A stretch of 54,743 nucleotides of DNA from CAYLUN01 sp964386865 (GCA_964386865.1 CAYLUN010000032.1:1-54743), one strand, 5' to 3'. Counted from the first letter of the stretch, positions 39,352-48,140 are shown. The notes: generated by a model from the sequence alone, not told the origin. Program-made: numbers and translations.

Positions 39352-42300
39352 ATGAGCAAGCGCTGGGTGTGCGGAACGGCTGTGGCGGTCGGCCTGAGCG
39401 GGCTGGGGGCGGCTCAAGAGGCGGCGGTGTGCGATTGGCAGAATCATAAGCTGCTCGGAGCCGGCTCCGAGCCGATGCACGCGACGATGATCGCCTGCCC
39501 TGACGAGGCGACCGCGAAATCGGTGAACCACGCCTCGAACGCCGAGCGCGTCAAGTCGCCGTGGTACCGATCGCTGAACGGCGCGTGGAAATACTTCTAC
39601 TCGCAGAACCCGACAAAGCGCGTGCCCGACTTCTTCAAGACCGACTTCAACGACGCGGCGTGGACGACCATCGCGGTGCCCGCGAACGTCGAGGTCGAAG
39701 GCCATGGCGTGCCCATCTACACGAACACGAAGTACCCGTGGCTGGAGCCGCCCGCCGGCTACGACGTGTCCAAGGACGTCGCGTGGCGGCCGGCCAGCAA
39801 GCCCACCCCGCCCTTCATCCCGCAGGACAACCCCTACAACACGGTCAGCGCGTACCGCCACACCTTCGAGGTGCCGGCCGAGTGGAGCGGCCGCCCGGTC
39901 TACCTGACCTTCGACGGCGTGAACTCGTTCTTCTACCTCTGGGTCAACGGCGAGAAGGTCGGCCTCGGCAAAGACAGCCGCACGCCCGTCGAGTTCAACG
40001 TCACGCGCTTCGTCAAGCCCGGCAAGAACCAGATCGCCGTGGAGAACTTCCGCTGGAGCGACGGCTCGTATCTGGAGTGCCAAGACTTCTGGCGGCTGAG
40101 CGGCATCTTCCGCGACGTCTACCTGTGGGCCGCGCCGCTGCAGCACGTCCGCGACCTCGAGATCAAGACCGACCTCGACGATCAGTACGCGGATGCGCGT
40201 TTGTCCGTGGCGGCGTGGCTCACCAACGCGGCGGGCCGCGCGGTCAGCGTCACGCCCGTCGTGAGCCTGCTGGACGCCGCCGGCAAGGAGGTGCCGCTGC
40301 GGCCGAAGCCGGAGCCCCTGCGCCTCGAGGCGGGCGCCCGGCAAGGCTACGCCTGCAGCTTCGCCGTGCGCAACCCGCTCAAGTGGTCCGACGAGACTCC
40401 GAACCTCTACCGCCTGCTGCTCACGCTCAAGGACGAGAAGGGCAAGACGATCGTCACCGTGCCGCAGCGCATCGGCTTCCGCAAGGTGGAGCTGAAGGGC
40501 GGCGACCTGCTGGTCAACGGCCGCCGCATCCTCGTCCGCGGCGTCAACCGCCACGAGCACGACCCCTACCTCGGCCAGGCCATCACGATCGACTCGATGC
40601 TCAAAGACGTCCGGCTGATGAAGCAGAACAACATCAACCTCGTTCGCACCAGCCACTTTCCCAACCAGCCGCAGTGGTACGACCTCTGCGACGAGTACGG
40701 CCTGTACGTCATCGACGAGGCGAACATCGAGTGCCACGGCGACCAGGGCATCACCCGCAACGCCGAGTGGGAGCCGGCCTACATGGACCGCACGGTGCGC
40801 ATGGTCGAGCGCGACAAGAACCACCCGTCGATCATCATCTGGTCCGTGGGCAACGAGAACGGCCGCGGGCGTAACCTCGAAGCCACCTCGGCTTGGATGA
40901 AGCGGCGCGACCCGAGCCGCCTCGTCCATTCGTGCGAAGCAGACGAGGCGCCGTGGACCGACATCGTCTGCCCGATGTACCCGAACCCGAAGAAGCTCGG
41001 CGAGTACGCGTCGAAGGAGCAGGCGCGGCCCTACATCATGTGCGAGTACGCCCACGCGATGGGCAACAGCACCGGCGACCTGTGGTCGTACTGGCGCCAG
41101 ATCTACGCGCTTCCGCACCTGCAGGGTGCGTCAATCTGGGATTGGGTCGACCAGAGCTTCGCGCAGCCGCAGGGCGCCGAGCGCGGCCGCCGCTTCGTGA
41201 AGCCCAAGCCGGGCGACACGATCTTCTGGGCTTTTGGCGGGGACTTCGGCCCCCTTAATGTCCCGAGCGACCAGAACTTCTGCTGTAACGGCTTGGTTTC
41301 GTCCGACCGCACGCCGCATCCGGGCCTGGCCGAGGTGAAGAAGGTCTACCAGCACCTCCAGATGGAGGCGGGCGACCTGAGCAAGGGCGAGGTCAAGATC
41401 GCCAACCGCTACGACTTCATCAACCCCAAGGGCTACGTGGCCGGCCGCTGGACGCTCAAGGCCGACGGCGAACGCGTCGCGGACGGCGACCTCGCGCCGC
41501 TCGACCTTGCGCCCGGCGCGCAGGGCACGGTGAAGGTCGCGCTGCCGCACGTGCAGCCCCAACCCGGCGTCGAGTACTGGCTCGACCTCTCGTTCACGCT
41601 CAAGGACAAACAGCTCTGGGCGCCCGCCGGACACGAGGTGGCGTGGGCGCAGTTCAAGCTGCCGCTCGCCGCGCCCGCCGCCGCCGTTGACCTCGGCAAG
41701 GGTTCGCCTCTGAAGCTCCATGAGGCGGACGGCCTCGCGCGGGTCGAAGGCGCGGGCCTGCGCGTCGCCTTCGACAAAGCCAGCGGCCTGCTGACCTCGC
41801 TGACCGCCGGCGGCAAGGAGCTGGTCAAGGAGCCGCTGCGCCCGCACTTCTGGCGCGCGCCGACGGACAACGACCGCGGCTACGGCATGGAAAAGAAGTT
41901 CGGCGCCTGGCGCCACGTCGGCCGCGACTGGAAACCGGCGAGCGTGACCGTCACGCAGCCCAACCCGGGCGAGGTCAAAGTGGTCGCCGCCGGCCCGCTG
42001 CCCGGCGTCGGCGGACAGTACACGCTGACGCACCGCGTCCTCGGCACGGGCGACGTGCGGGTCGAGGCCGACTACGCGCCCGAGGCGAACGCCAAGCCGC
42101 CCAACCTGGCGCGCTTCGGCCTGCAGATGACGGTGGCCGCGGGCTTCGAGAACCTGCGCTGGTATGGGCCGGGGCCGCAGGAGACCTACTCCGACCGCTG
42201 CGACGCCCGCGTGGATGTGTTTCAGGGCACGGTGGCCGAGCAGGCGTTCGCCTACACGGAGCCCACGGAGATGGGCAATAAGGTCGATGTGCGCTGGGTG

Positions 42301-42621
42301 ACGCTGTGCGACGGCAAAGGCGCGGGCCTGCTGGCCGTGGGCCAGCCGCTGCTCAGTGTCAACGCCCTGCACCATACGACCGACGACCTGATGAGCTGCA
42401 TGCACCCGTGGGAGATGCCGACGCGCAACGACGTGACGCTCAACCTCGACCTGGTGCAGATGGGCGTGGGCGGCGACAACAGCTGGGGCGCGATGCAGCA
42501 CCCCGAGTTCCTGCTGCCCGCAACGAAGCCGTACAAGTACGCCCTCGTCCTGCGGCCGTTCAGCGGCGACGCGAAGGCGGCGGCCGAACTCGCCCGCCGC
42601 GCGTTCGCGGCGAATCCCTAA
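39352..42621 (+). CDS. Exported GH2 beta-galactosidase (LacZ-type)
   Basis: 1089 residues with a Sec signal peptide (SKRWVCGTAVAVGLSGLGAAQ). Domain order is that of LacZ: jelly-roll sugar-binding domain (NPYNTVSAYRHTFEVP, SDGSYLECQDFWRLSGIFRDVYL), Ig-like domains, the TIM barrel with RGVNRHEHDPYLGQAI, acid/base Glu502 in IIWSVGNENGRG and nucleophile Glu565 in YIMCEYAHAMGNS, then a C-terminal beta-galactosidase small-chain domain (RAPTDNDRGYGMEKKFG, WYGPGPQETYSDRC, DLVQMGVGGDNSWGAMQHPEFLLP). It releases terminal beta-galactose outside the cytoplasm. An acidic insertion QGAERGRRFVKPKPGDTIFWAFGGDFG follows the nucleophile, as in many exported homologues. Confidence 0.95.
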   Translation: MSKRWVCGTAVAVGLSGLGAAQEAAVCDWQNHKLLGAGSEPMHATMIACPDEATAKSVNHASNAERVKSPWYRSLNGAWKYFYSQNPTKRVPDFFKTDFNDAAWTTIAVPANVEVEGHGVPIYTNTKYPWLEPPAGYDVSKDVAWRPASKPTPPFIPQDNPYNTVSAYRHTFEVPAEWSGRPVYLTFDGVNSFFYLWVNGEKVGLGKDSRTPVEFNVTRFVKPGKNQIAVENFRWSDGSYLECQDFWRLSGIFRDVYLWAAPLQHVRDLEIKTDLDDQYADARLSVAAWLTNAAGRAVSVTPVVSLLDAAGKEVPLRPKPEPLRLEAGARQGYACSFAVRNPLKWSDETPNLYRLLLTLKDEKGKTIVTVPQRIGFRKVELKGGDLLVNGRRILVRGVNRHEHDPYLGQAITIDSMLKDVRLMKQNNINLVRTSHFPNQPQWYDLCDEYGLYVIDEANIECHGDQGITRNAEWEPAYMDRTVRMVERDKNHPSIIIWSVGNENGRGRNLEATSAWMKRRDPSRLVHSCEADEAPWTDIVCPMYPNPKKLGEYASKEQARPYIMCEYAHAMGNSTGDLWSYWRQIYALPHLQGASIWDWVDQSFAQPQGAERGRRFVKPKPGDTIFWAFGGDFGPLNVPSDQNFCCNGLVSSDRTPHPGLAEVKKVYQHLQMEAGDLSKGEVKIANRYDFINPKGYVAGRWTLKADGERVADGDLAPLDLAPGAQGTVKVALPHVQPQPGVEYWLDLSFTLKDKQLWAPAGHEVAWAQFKLPLAAPAAAVDLGKGSPLKLHEADGLARVEGAGLRVAFDKASGLLTSLTAGGKELVKEPLRPHFWRAPTDNDRGYGMEKKFGAWRHVGRDWKPASVTVTQPNPGEVKVVAAGPLPGVGGQYTLTHRVLGTGDVRVEADYAPEANAKPPNLARFGLQMTVAAGFENLRWYGPGPQETYSDRCDARVDVFQGTVAEQAFAYTEPTEMGNKVDVRWVTLCDGKGAGLLAVGQPLLSVNALHHTTDDLMSCMHPWEMPTRNDVTLNLDLVQMGVGGDNSWGAMQHPEFLLPATKPYKYALVLRPFSGDAKAAAELARRAFAANP

Positions 42622-42667
42622 CCGCGAACACGCTTTGATTGGCGTAAACGGACTCAAGGGCGGCCCC

Positions 42668-42734
42668 ACACACAGGGAGGGACGGCTTCCACGCCGTCCG
42701 CGGCCGGGGTGGAACCCGGCCCTCCCGTGTGTGT
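42668..42734. repeat. Cloverleaf-like composite of GC-rich hairpins
   Basis: Two hairpins lie side by side, GGACGGC-TTCCAC-GCCGTCC (42680-42699) and GGCCGGG-GTGGAA-CCCGGCC (42702-42721), enclosed by an outer stem of CACACAGGGAGG (from 42669) with CCTCCCGTGTGTG (42721-42733). It lies between convergent genes. Confidence 0.75.
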
Positions 42735-42766
42735 CAAGTGCCCAAGCACATTTGCATTGCCTTGCT

Positions 42767-42845
42767 GACGGCTCAGCACAGCCTCGCCCTCCATCTTTCA
42801 AGCCAATCCGCAGCGTGGTGGAGGGCGAGGCTGCGTCGAGCCGTC
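42767..42845. repeat. Long imperfect hairpin between convergent genes
   Basis: 42767-42793 and 42819-42845 are reverse complements over 27 bp with a few mismatches, around a 25-nt loop. The innermost 15 bp (TGGAGGGCGAGGCTG and its complement) pair perfectly. A likely bidirectional transcript end for the GH2 and beta-helix genes, though no T-tract follows. Confidence 0.65.
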
Positions 42846-42878
42846 GCTTGTCTTAGGGCCATTCGCGCGTCTCCGCTG

Positions 42879-44171
42879 TCACAGCCTCGGGCGCTTCGCG
42901 ACCGGATGTGTCGCGCCGTAGCGGGCGTTGATGCGGGCCAGCAGCTCGGCCTGCCTTTTTTGAAATTCCGCCTCAGTCACCGGCCCGTTGCTCTCAGCCT
43001 TCACCTCCGGATCGTCCTTGAGGTTGAAGGCCCGCGCCCGGTTGTCGCGCACCGTGTTGCCGCGTGCGAGCTTCTGCTTCGATCCCAGCATGACCCACGG
43101 CTGCTCGCGGTTCGTCCAGCGGCTGAAGACCACGTTGTTGGAGATGACGCAGCTTTGCGCGTCGTAGAGCGACAGCCCGTGCCACGTGTTGACGCAGATG
43201 ACGTTGTCCGCGACGTGAAACCGGACGAGCGGGCCGTCGAAGCAGCCGACGCCCTGCATCGGCGCGCGGAACGGCAAGCCGTCATTTTCGCAGGCGACGA
43301 TCAGGTTCTCGCGGATCGCGACGTCGCTGACCGGCTCTTTCATCTTGTTGAACGGTAAGGCCTGAATGCCGTCGTCGTGGTTGTCGTCGCCGTCTGCCGC
43401 GCTGACGTAGATGTTCTTGATCACGTTGTGCCGGGCGATCTGGCCGCTGCGCGTGACCCGGAGCCCGTCGCCGGAGAAGCCGTCGACGACGTTGCCCTCA
43501 GCCGCGCAGCCGGGCGCGCAGAGGTTGATGCCGAAGCGCGTGTTGAGCACATAGTTGTTTCGCGCCACATGCCCCCTGCCGTGACGTCCCAGGAAGATGC
43601 CGCTGGCGGGCTTCTCGATCCAATCTTTTGCGGTCCACGCCGATGTGTCGAGCGCCGAGTAGATGAAGCAGGCCTCGACCATCAGGTTGCTGCTGGCCTC
43701 GCCGCCGCGCTCGCCGAGCGTCACGAGGCTTTTCGGCGGGCGCTCCAGGGGAGTCGGCGCGAGCGACGGCGAGATCGTCAACCCCTTGATCGTCCAGTTG
43801 CTACCTTCGCCGATCTCGACGGAGCCGGCCGAGGGCGTCTGGCCCGGCTCGGCGGCCAGCGTGAGCATCGCGTCGTTGAAGCCGGAGGCGATGCGGATGA
43901 CGCCATGCCAGCCCGAGCGCAGCAGCACCGTGTCGCCCGACCGCACGGGGGCGTTGGGGTTCGCCGTCTTCCCCTGCGCGTCCGCGAGCCGGATCAGCTT
44001 GGCGCTTACGACCTCCTCCAGCGTGCGCCACGGCCGTGCGGCGCTTCCGTCGCCCTGCGGGCTGCCGCCCGTGGGGTCGCAGATGAAGGTCGTTCCAAAC
44101 GCAGGCGCCGCCAGCAGAAGCGCGGCGAGCAGGCCGCGGGTCAGGTCGTTCGTTCGCAGGTTTCGTAACAT
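42879..44171 (-). CDS. Exported right-handed parallel beta-helix protein
   Basis: 430 residues with a signal peptide (LTRGLLAALLLAAPAFG). After FICDPTGGSPQGDGSAARPWRTLEEV, typical for beta-helix carbohydrate-active proteins, come many short turns with repeated N-x-V/I patterns (ARNNYVLNTRFGINLCA, AEGNVVDGFSGDGLRV, RHNVIKNIYVSA, RENLIVACENDGLPF, ADNVICVNTWHGLSLYD, SNNVVFSRW). These are the stacked coils of pectate-lyase-like and related helices. There is no catalytic Lys/Arg signature I can assign to a polysaccharide-lyase family, so the activity is unknown. An alternative start at 44192 adds seven residues. Confidence 0.78.
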   Translation of the reverse strand: MLRNLRTNDLTRGLLAALLLAAPAFGTTFICDPTGGSPQGDGSAARPWRTLEEVVSAKLIRLADAQGKTANPNAPVRSGDTVLLRSGWHGVIRIASGFNDAMLTLAAEPGQTPSAGSVEIGEGSNWTIKGLTISPSLAPTPLERPPKSLVTLGERGGEASSNLMVEACFIYSALDTSAWTAKDWIEKPASGIFLGRHGRGHVARNNYVLNTRFGINLCAPGCAAEGNVVDGFSGDGLRVTRSGQIARHNVIKNIYVSAADGDDNHDDGIQALPFNKMKEPVSDVAIRENLIVACENDGLPFRAPMQGVGCFDGPLVRFHVADNVICVNTWHGLSLYDAQSCVISNNVVFSRWTNREQPWVMLGSKQKLARGNTVRDNRARAFNLKDDPEVKAESNGPVTEAEFQKRQAELLARINARYGATHPVAKRPRL

Positions 44172-44341
44172 GGTTCGAATACTTTCCGCCATTTCGCCCG
44201 TAAAGTCAAACGCGCGCGCGGCTTAGGCACACGGGCCAATTCGGTTACCGGGTTCAGTGATGCGCGTTGCGGACAAGCTGAAATGCTGAAATGCGGGGCT
44301 TACGTAAACGCCTGTTTTCAGCCGCCGGATTCTGATATTGT

Positions 44342-45217
44342 ATGCGTGTCATGACGCCTCTGCCGATCACATCGCTCGCAAACCCGAAGGTCAAACACGC
44401 GGTCAAGCTGCGCCAGCGGTCGCACCGCGACGAGGCCGGCCAGATGCTGGTCGAAGGCTACCGCGAGTGCAAGCGCGCGCTAGACAACGGCTACCGGCCG
44501 CACATGCTCTTCTTCTGCGAGGACCTGTACCTCAAGAACCTCAACGAGCCGGCCATCGTCCAGCGCTGCCACGAGCTGGGCGCGGAGCTCTACGCGTGCT
44601 CCGCGCCCGTCTTCGAGAAGCTGGCCTACCGCGAGCGGCCCGAAGGCCTGCTGATCGTCGGGCCGCAGCTCTCGCGCGCGCTCGCCGACCTGCGCCTGCC
44701 CGAGCACGCGCTCGTCGTGGTGGCTGAAGCGATCGAGAAGCCCGGCAACCTCGGCACGATCCTGCGCTCGGCCGACGCGGCGGGCGTGCACGCCGTGATC
44801 GTCTGCGACCGCTGTACCGACATCCACAACCCCAACGTGGTGCGCGCCTCCACGGGCACGCTTTTCTCCGTTCCCGTCGTCGAGGCGGAAAGCGACGCGG
44901 CCCTCGCCTTCCTGCGCGAGCGCGGTTTCCGCATTCTCGCGGCCACGCCCCACGCCGAGCACCTCCACTGCGACGTGCCGCTCACCGGCAACGTCGCGAT
45001 CGCGGTCGGCACCGAGCAGTACGGCCTGACCGAGAAGTGGATGGCCGCGGCCGACCTGCGCGTGCGCATCCCCATGTTCGGGCTGGCGGACTCGCTGAAC
45101 GTCGCCGCCGCCACCACCATCCTGCTCTTCGAGGCGGTGCGGCAGCGCATCGCGGCGGGACAGCTCGCGGCTCCGCCTGCCGAGGCCTGGCACGGCGAGG
45201 AAACCTTCGACGCGTAG
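44342..45217 (+). CDS. TrmH/SpoU-family RNA 2'-O-methyltransferase
   Basis: 291 residues. An N-terminal RNA-binding substrate domain (ITSLANPKVKHAVKLRQRSHRDEAGQMLVEGYRE) precedes the alpha/beta-knot methyltransferase domain with motif 1 EKPGNLGTILRSADAAG, motif 2 AVGTEQYGLTEKW and motif 3 IPMFGLADSLNVAAATTILLFE. These form the deep trefoil knot that binds SAM. The substrate is a ribose in rRNA or tRNA; the N-terminal domain suggests 23S rRNA. A -10-like TATTGT (44336-44341) is so close that the start could be leaderless at ATG 44351 (three codons shorter). The next gene begins 1 bp after the stop. Confidence 0.9.
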   Translation: MRVMTPLPITSLANPKVKHAVKLRQRSHRDEAGQMLVEGYRECKRALDNGYRPHMLFFCEDLYLKNLNEPAIVQRCHELGAELYACSAPVFEKLAYRERPEGLLIVGPQLSRALADLRLPEHALVVVAEAIEKPGNLGTILRSADAAGVHAVIVCDRCTDIHNPNVVRASTGTLFSVPVVEAESDAALAFLRERGFRILAATPHAEHLHCDVPLTGNVAIAVGTEQYGLTEKWMAAADLRVRIPMFGLADSLNVAAATTILLFEAVRQRIAAGQLAAPPAEAWHGEETFDA

Positions 45218-45218
45218 T

Positions 45219-46175
45219 ATGATCTCAGCCGTCCTCAGCTCGGTTCTGCCGGTGTGCCTGCTGATGGCGCTCGGAGCGGCGCTTTGCCGTTTCCGTTTTC
45301 TCCCGGAGACCTTTTTTGCGGCGATGAACCGGCTCGGCTTTTGGGTGCTCCTGCCGAGCCTGCTGTTCTGCACCATCGCGGTGGCGCCCGCTCAGGCCGG
45401 CGCGACAGGCCTGCGGATCGGCCTGCTGCTCTGCATCTGCTCGGTGGCGATCACCGGCGCGGGCTGGCTGGCCGCCCGCGCAATGGGCCTGCCCGAAGGC
45501 TCGCGGCGCTCGCTGATGCAGGCCTCCATGCGCGGCAACCTGGCCTACACCGCCCTGCCCGTGATCATCTACACCTTCGGCGAGCATGCCGCGGCCTCGG
45601 CCGCGGCAGCTTTCGCGCTGGCCCCGACCATCCCCTTTTATAATTTCTGGGCCGTGCTGATCCTGACGCGGCCGGACGCATCGCATGGAGGGTCGGCGGG
45701 TACGCCGCCCGCCTCAGGCCAGCTGCTGCGCACGCTCGCCGCGATCCTCAGCAACCCGCTCATCATCGGCTGCGGGCTCGGCGTGTTCTGCATGACGAGC
45801 GGCTGGCGTCCGCCCGACCCCGTGTTCAAGTCCGTGGAGGCGCTCGGACGCGCCGCGCTGCCCTGCGCGCTGCTGGCGCTGGGCGCGGACCTCACGCCCG
45901 AGCGGCTGCGCGCCAGCCTGCGCCCAGCCGCGGCCGCCACGCTGCTCAAGCTGGTGGGCATGCCGCTGGCCGGGCTCGGCCTCGGCTACGCAACCGGGAT
46001 CCGCGGCGAGACGCTGCTCATCGCCCTGCTCTTTCTCGCCAGCCCGTGCGCCGTCACCTCTTACGTCATGGCGGACCAGATGGGCGCGGACAAGACCCTC
46101 GCCGGCTCGGCCATCGCCCTCAGCACCCTCCTCTGCCTGCCGGTCATGGCGCTGATCCTGCTCCTGTTCCAGTAG
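45219..46175 (+). CDS. AEC-family (auxin efflux carrier-like) permease
   Basis: 318 residues with ten hydrophobic segments in two groups of five, separated by a polar middle loop. Typical AEC sequence appears at SVLPVCLLMALGAALCRFRFLPETF, in the glycine-rich half of helix 5 (SMRGNLAYTALPVIIYTFG), at ILSNPLIIGCGLGVF and in LASPCAVTSYVMADQMGAD. Family members carry carboxylates or amino-acid-like compounds; the substrate is not inferable. The middle loop (SHGGSAGTPPASGQL, around residues 155-170) is encoded by a REP-like element (45683-45711), so this loop was probably lengthened by an insertion. It is 1 bp from the RNA methyltransferase gene and so probably cotranscribed. Confidence 0.87.
   Translation: MISAVLSSVLPVCLLMALGAALCRFRFLPETFFAAMNRLGFWVLLPSLLFCTIAVAPAQAGATGLRIGLLLCICSVAITGAGWLAARAMGLPEGSRRSLMQASMRGNLAYTALPVIIYTFGEHAAASAAAAFALAPTIPFYNFWAVLILTRPDASHGGSAGTPPASGQLLRTLAAILSNPLIIGCGLGVFCMTSGWRPPDPVFKSVEALGRAALPCALLALGADLTPERLRASLRPAAAATLLKLVGMPLAGLGLGYATGIRGETLLIALLFLASPCAVTSYVMADQMGADKTLAGSAIALSTLLCLPVMALILLLFQ
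45683..45711. repeat. REP-like element within the AEC permease coding sequence
   Basis: GCATGGAGGG then TCGGCG-GGTA-CGCCGCC, i.e. a hairpin CGGCG (45694-45698) with CGCCG (45703-45707). The lead GCATGGAGGG-N-CGGC also occurs at 25900 in a noncoding region. It is read in frame as ASHGGSAGTPPASGQ. Confidence 0.55.
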
Positions 46176-46184
46176 TCCGCAGGC

Positions 46185-46219
46185 AAAAAAAACCGGGGCC
46201 GGTGTTACCCGGCCCCGGT
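46185..46219 (-). terminator. Intrinsic terminator of htrA
   Basis: On the minus strand ACCGGGGCCGG, loop of 6, CCGGCCCCGGT, then eight T. On the plus strand the stem is 46192-46202 with 46209-46219 and the A8 run is 46185-46192. The clearest intrinsic terminator in the window; it lies 44 bp beyond the htrA stop and 9 bp beyond the AEC stop. Confidence 0.9.
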
Positions 46220-46263
46220 GCTGCATGACAGGAGTGGTCTTATATGTATTATGGGTTGTGTGG

Positions 46264-47721
46264 TTAGTCGTTTGTTCGCAGTTGGAGGAAGATCGCCCCC
46301 TTGTCGGTCTTGACGCGCAACAGGAGGTTGCCGCCCTTCGCCTTTTTCACTGCTTCTGCAAATTGTTTCACGCTGCTCACCTCAGTACGGTTCACTTCAA
46401 GAATCAGCATCCCCGGCCTGAGCCCCTCTTCCTCGGCCTGCGAACCTTGCTCCACCTCGGCGATAATCACCCCGCGGCCAACCTCGTAGTCGAACCGCCT
46501 CGCCAAATCCTCGGTCAAATCCTGAACCTGGAACCCGATCTTCTCCAACGGATCTGCGGCGGCCTGAGCACCCGCCTCCACACCCTCCTCGTCCGGGAAC
46601 GTTCCCACGGTCACGGTCAGCTTCTTGTTCTTTCCTTCACGGACGATCACCAGACTCGCTTGGGTATTAGGCAAGATCTGTGCCACATCGCGCCGGAAGG
46701 CCGAATTGCTCTCGATCTTCTTGCCGTTCAGCTCGATAATGATGTCGCCGCTCTTGACTCCCGCCTTCTCAGCCGGTCCGTCTTTCTGCACGTCGGCGAT
46801 CAATACGCCGCCCGCCTCCTTGCGTCCGAAAGACTTGGCCATCTCTTCGGTCACGTCTCCAGGATTGAGGATCAGGCCCATGTAACCCCTTGTCACCTTG
46901 CCAGTTGCGACGAGCTGCTCTTTAATTCCCATGGCCATGTCGATCGGCACGGCAAACCCGATGCCCATGTAGCCACCGCTACGGCTGTAGATGGCTGTGT
47001 TGATTCCGACCACCTCGCCGTCGATGTTCAAGAGGGGCCCTCCGGAATTGCCGGGGTTGATCGCCGCATCGGTTTGTATAAAGTCTTCGTAGTCGGCAAT
47101 ACCGATGTTACTGCGTCCTTTAGCACTCACCACGCCGACAGTAAGTGTCTCCTTCAGTCCGAAGGGGTTGCCGATCGCGATGACCCATTCGCCGGTGAGC
47201 AACTTATTGGGATCGCCGATGCTCAGGAAGGGGAGGTTCTCGCCCTCGATCTTGATGAGGGCCACCTCGGTCTTGGAGTCCGCGCCAATTCGCTTGGCCT
47301 TGAACTCGCGTCCGTCAACCAGGCGCACGGTGATCTTGTCCACGTCGCCGACCACATGCGTATTGGTGAGGATGTAGCCGTCCTTGCTGATCAGGAAGCC
47401 CGACCCTTGGCCGGTCTGCTTGAACATCTGCTGCGGCTGGCGGCTACGGCGGGGCGCGTTCTGCCGCCCATAGGGCTGCACGCGCTCCCCGAACTCCTCG
47501 CCGAACAGGTCGAAGGGGTTGTTGAAGTAGTACTGCATGTTTCCCATCGGCACCTGCTTCTCAACCTGTATGAACACGACGGCCGGAGTCGCCAGAGCGG
47601 CCACGCCTGAAAAGCCCCGCCGGAAATCGAACACCGTTGCGTCGGTTTTCGCGAAAACAACCATGCACACGGCGAATGCCGCGCCCGCAAGAACCATGGA
47701 TTTTACACTCTTCGATATCAT
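46264..47721 (-). CDS. HtrA/DegP-family periplasmic serine protease with two PDZ domains (catalytic Asp replaced by Glu)
   Basis: 485 residues. A signal/anchor (MVLAGAAFAVCMVVFA) precedes a trypsin-like domain: GQGSGFLISKDGYILTNTHVV (His122), GADSKTEVALIKI, where the usual catalytic Asp is Glu152, and QTDAAINPGNSGGPLLN (Ser226). Two PDZ domains follow (about 255-365 with RGYMGLILNP..VQKDGPAEKAGVKSGDIIIELNG, and about 395-485 with EEEGLRPGMLILEVNR). The insertion NMQYYFNNPFDLFGEEFGERVQPYG is the LA-loop region typical of DegP/Do. It should act in the periplasm on misfolded proteins as protease or chaperone. The ATG at 47719-47721 has GAGGAGGTGAAC. It has its own promoter, a 177-nt structured leader and a strong terminator. 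The Glu is unusual and may change activity. Confidence 0.9.
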   Translation of the reverse strand: MISKSVKSMVLAGAAFAVCMVVFAKTDATVFDFRRGFSGVAALATPAVVFIQVEKQVPMGNMQYYFNNPFDLFGEEFGERVQPYGRQNAPRRSRQPQQMFKQTGQGSGFLISKDGYILTNTHVVGDVDKITVRLVDGREFKAKRIGADSKTEVALIKIEGENLPFLSIGDPNKLLTGEWVIAIGNPFGLKETLTVGVVSAKGRSNIGIADYEDFIQTDAAINPGNSGGPLLNIDGEVVGINTAIYSRSGGYMGIGFAVPIDMAMGIKEQLVATGKVTRGYMGLILNPGDVTEEMAKSFGRKEAGGVLIADVQKDGPAEKAGVKSGDIIIELNGKKIESNSAFRRDVAQILPNTQASLVIVREGKNKKLTVTVGTFPDEEGVEAGAQAAADPLEKIGFQVQDLTEDLARRFDYEVGRGVIIAEVEQGSQAEEEGLRPGMLILEVNRTEVSSVKQFAEAVKKAKGGNLLLRVKTDKGAIFLQLRTND

Positions 47722-47784
47722 GTTCACCTCCTCTTGCTCGTCGAACCGCTGAACCTCGAATCGCTCCATCCCGAGAAAATAACT

Positions 47785-47858
47785 AGGCCATAACCTCACT
47801 CAGAGCACGGCAACCGTTTTGAACCGTCGGCCGAAGCGAGTGAGTGAAGTTATGGCCT
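47785..47858 (-). promoter_or_regulatory. Structured leader of htrA: 18-bp RNA stem
   Basis: 47785-47802 and 47841-47858 are inverted repeats of 18 bp with one difference. On the minus (htrA) RNA the difference is a G-U wobble; on the plus RNA it would be a C-A mismatch. So the stem fits the htrA transcript. The 38-nt loop holds one arm of a second repeat (47822-47840 with 47891-47905). It ends about 63 nt before the start codon and does not cover the ribosome site. Confidence 0.7.
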
Positions 47859-47904
47859 TACGGACCTGTTTTGAACTCATCTTGCCGTTCCTCGCTTCGA
47901 CGGT

Positions 47905-47933
47905 TGTATAAAAGCACTGACCGTGCCAAACAA
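47905..47933 (-). promoter_or_regulatory. Promoter of htrA
   Basis: On the minus strand TTGTTT (47928-47933), 17-bp spacer, TATACA (47905-47910), placing the start near 47898 and giving a leader of about 177 nt. The remaining 47940-48140 of this 478-bp gap shows nothing else I can assign. Confidence 0.45.
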
Positions 47934-48140
47934 CTATAATCAGTCAAACTCGGCTTTAATAGCTCAATTTGGCCACATCTTCCATAAATATTAGCCAAAG
48001 TTAACAACTGGGTTCGCGTTCAAAATGGGGAGAGCGACAGGATGTCCGCGTCGCTGTGTCAAGTTGGCGCAGACCGTCCAGGCTGGAGAAAAGCCTGCCG
48101 CCTGTGGAACGGAATGTGCGAGAGGGTAACTTCCTGTAGA

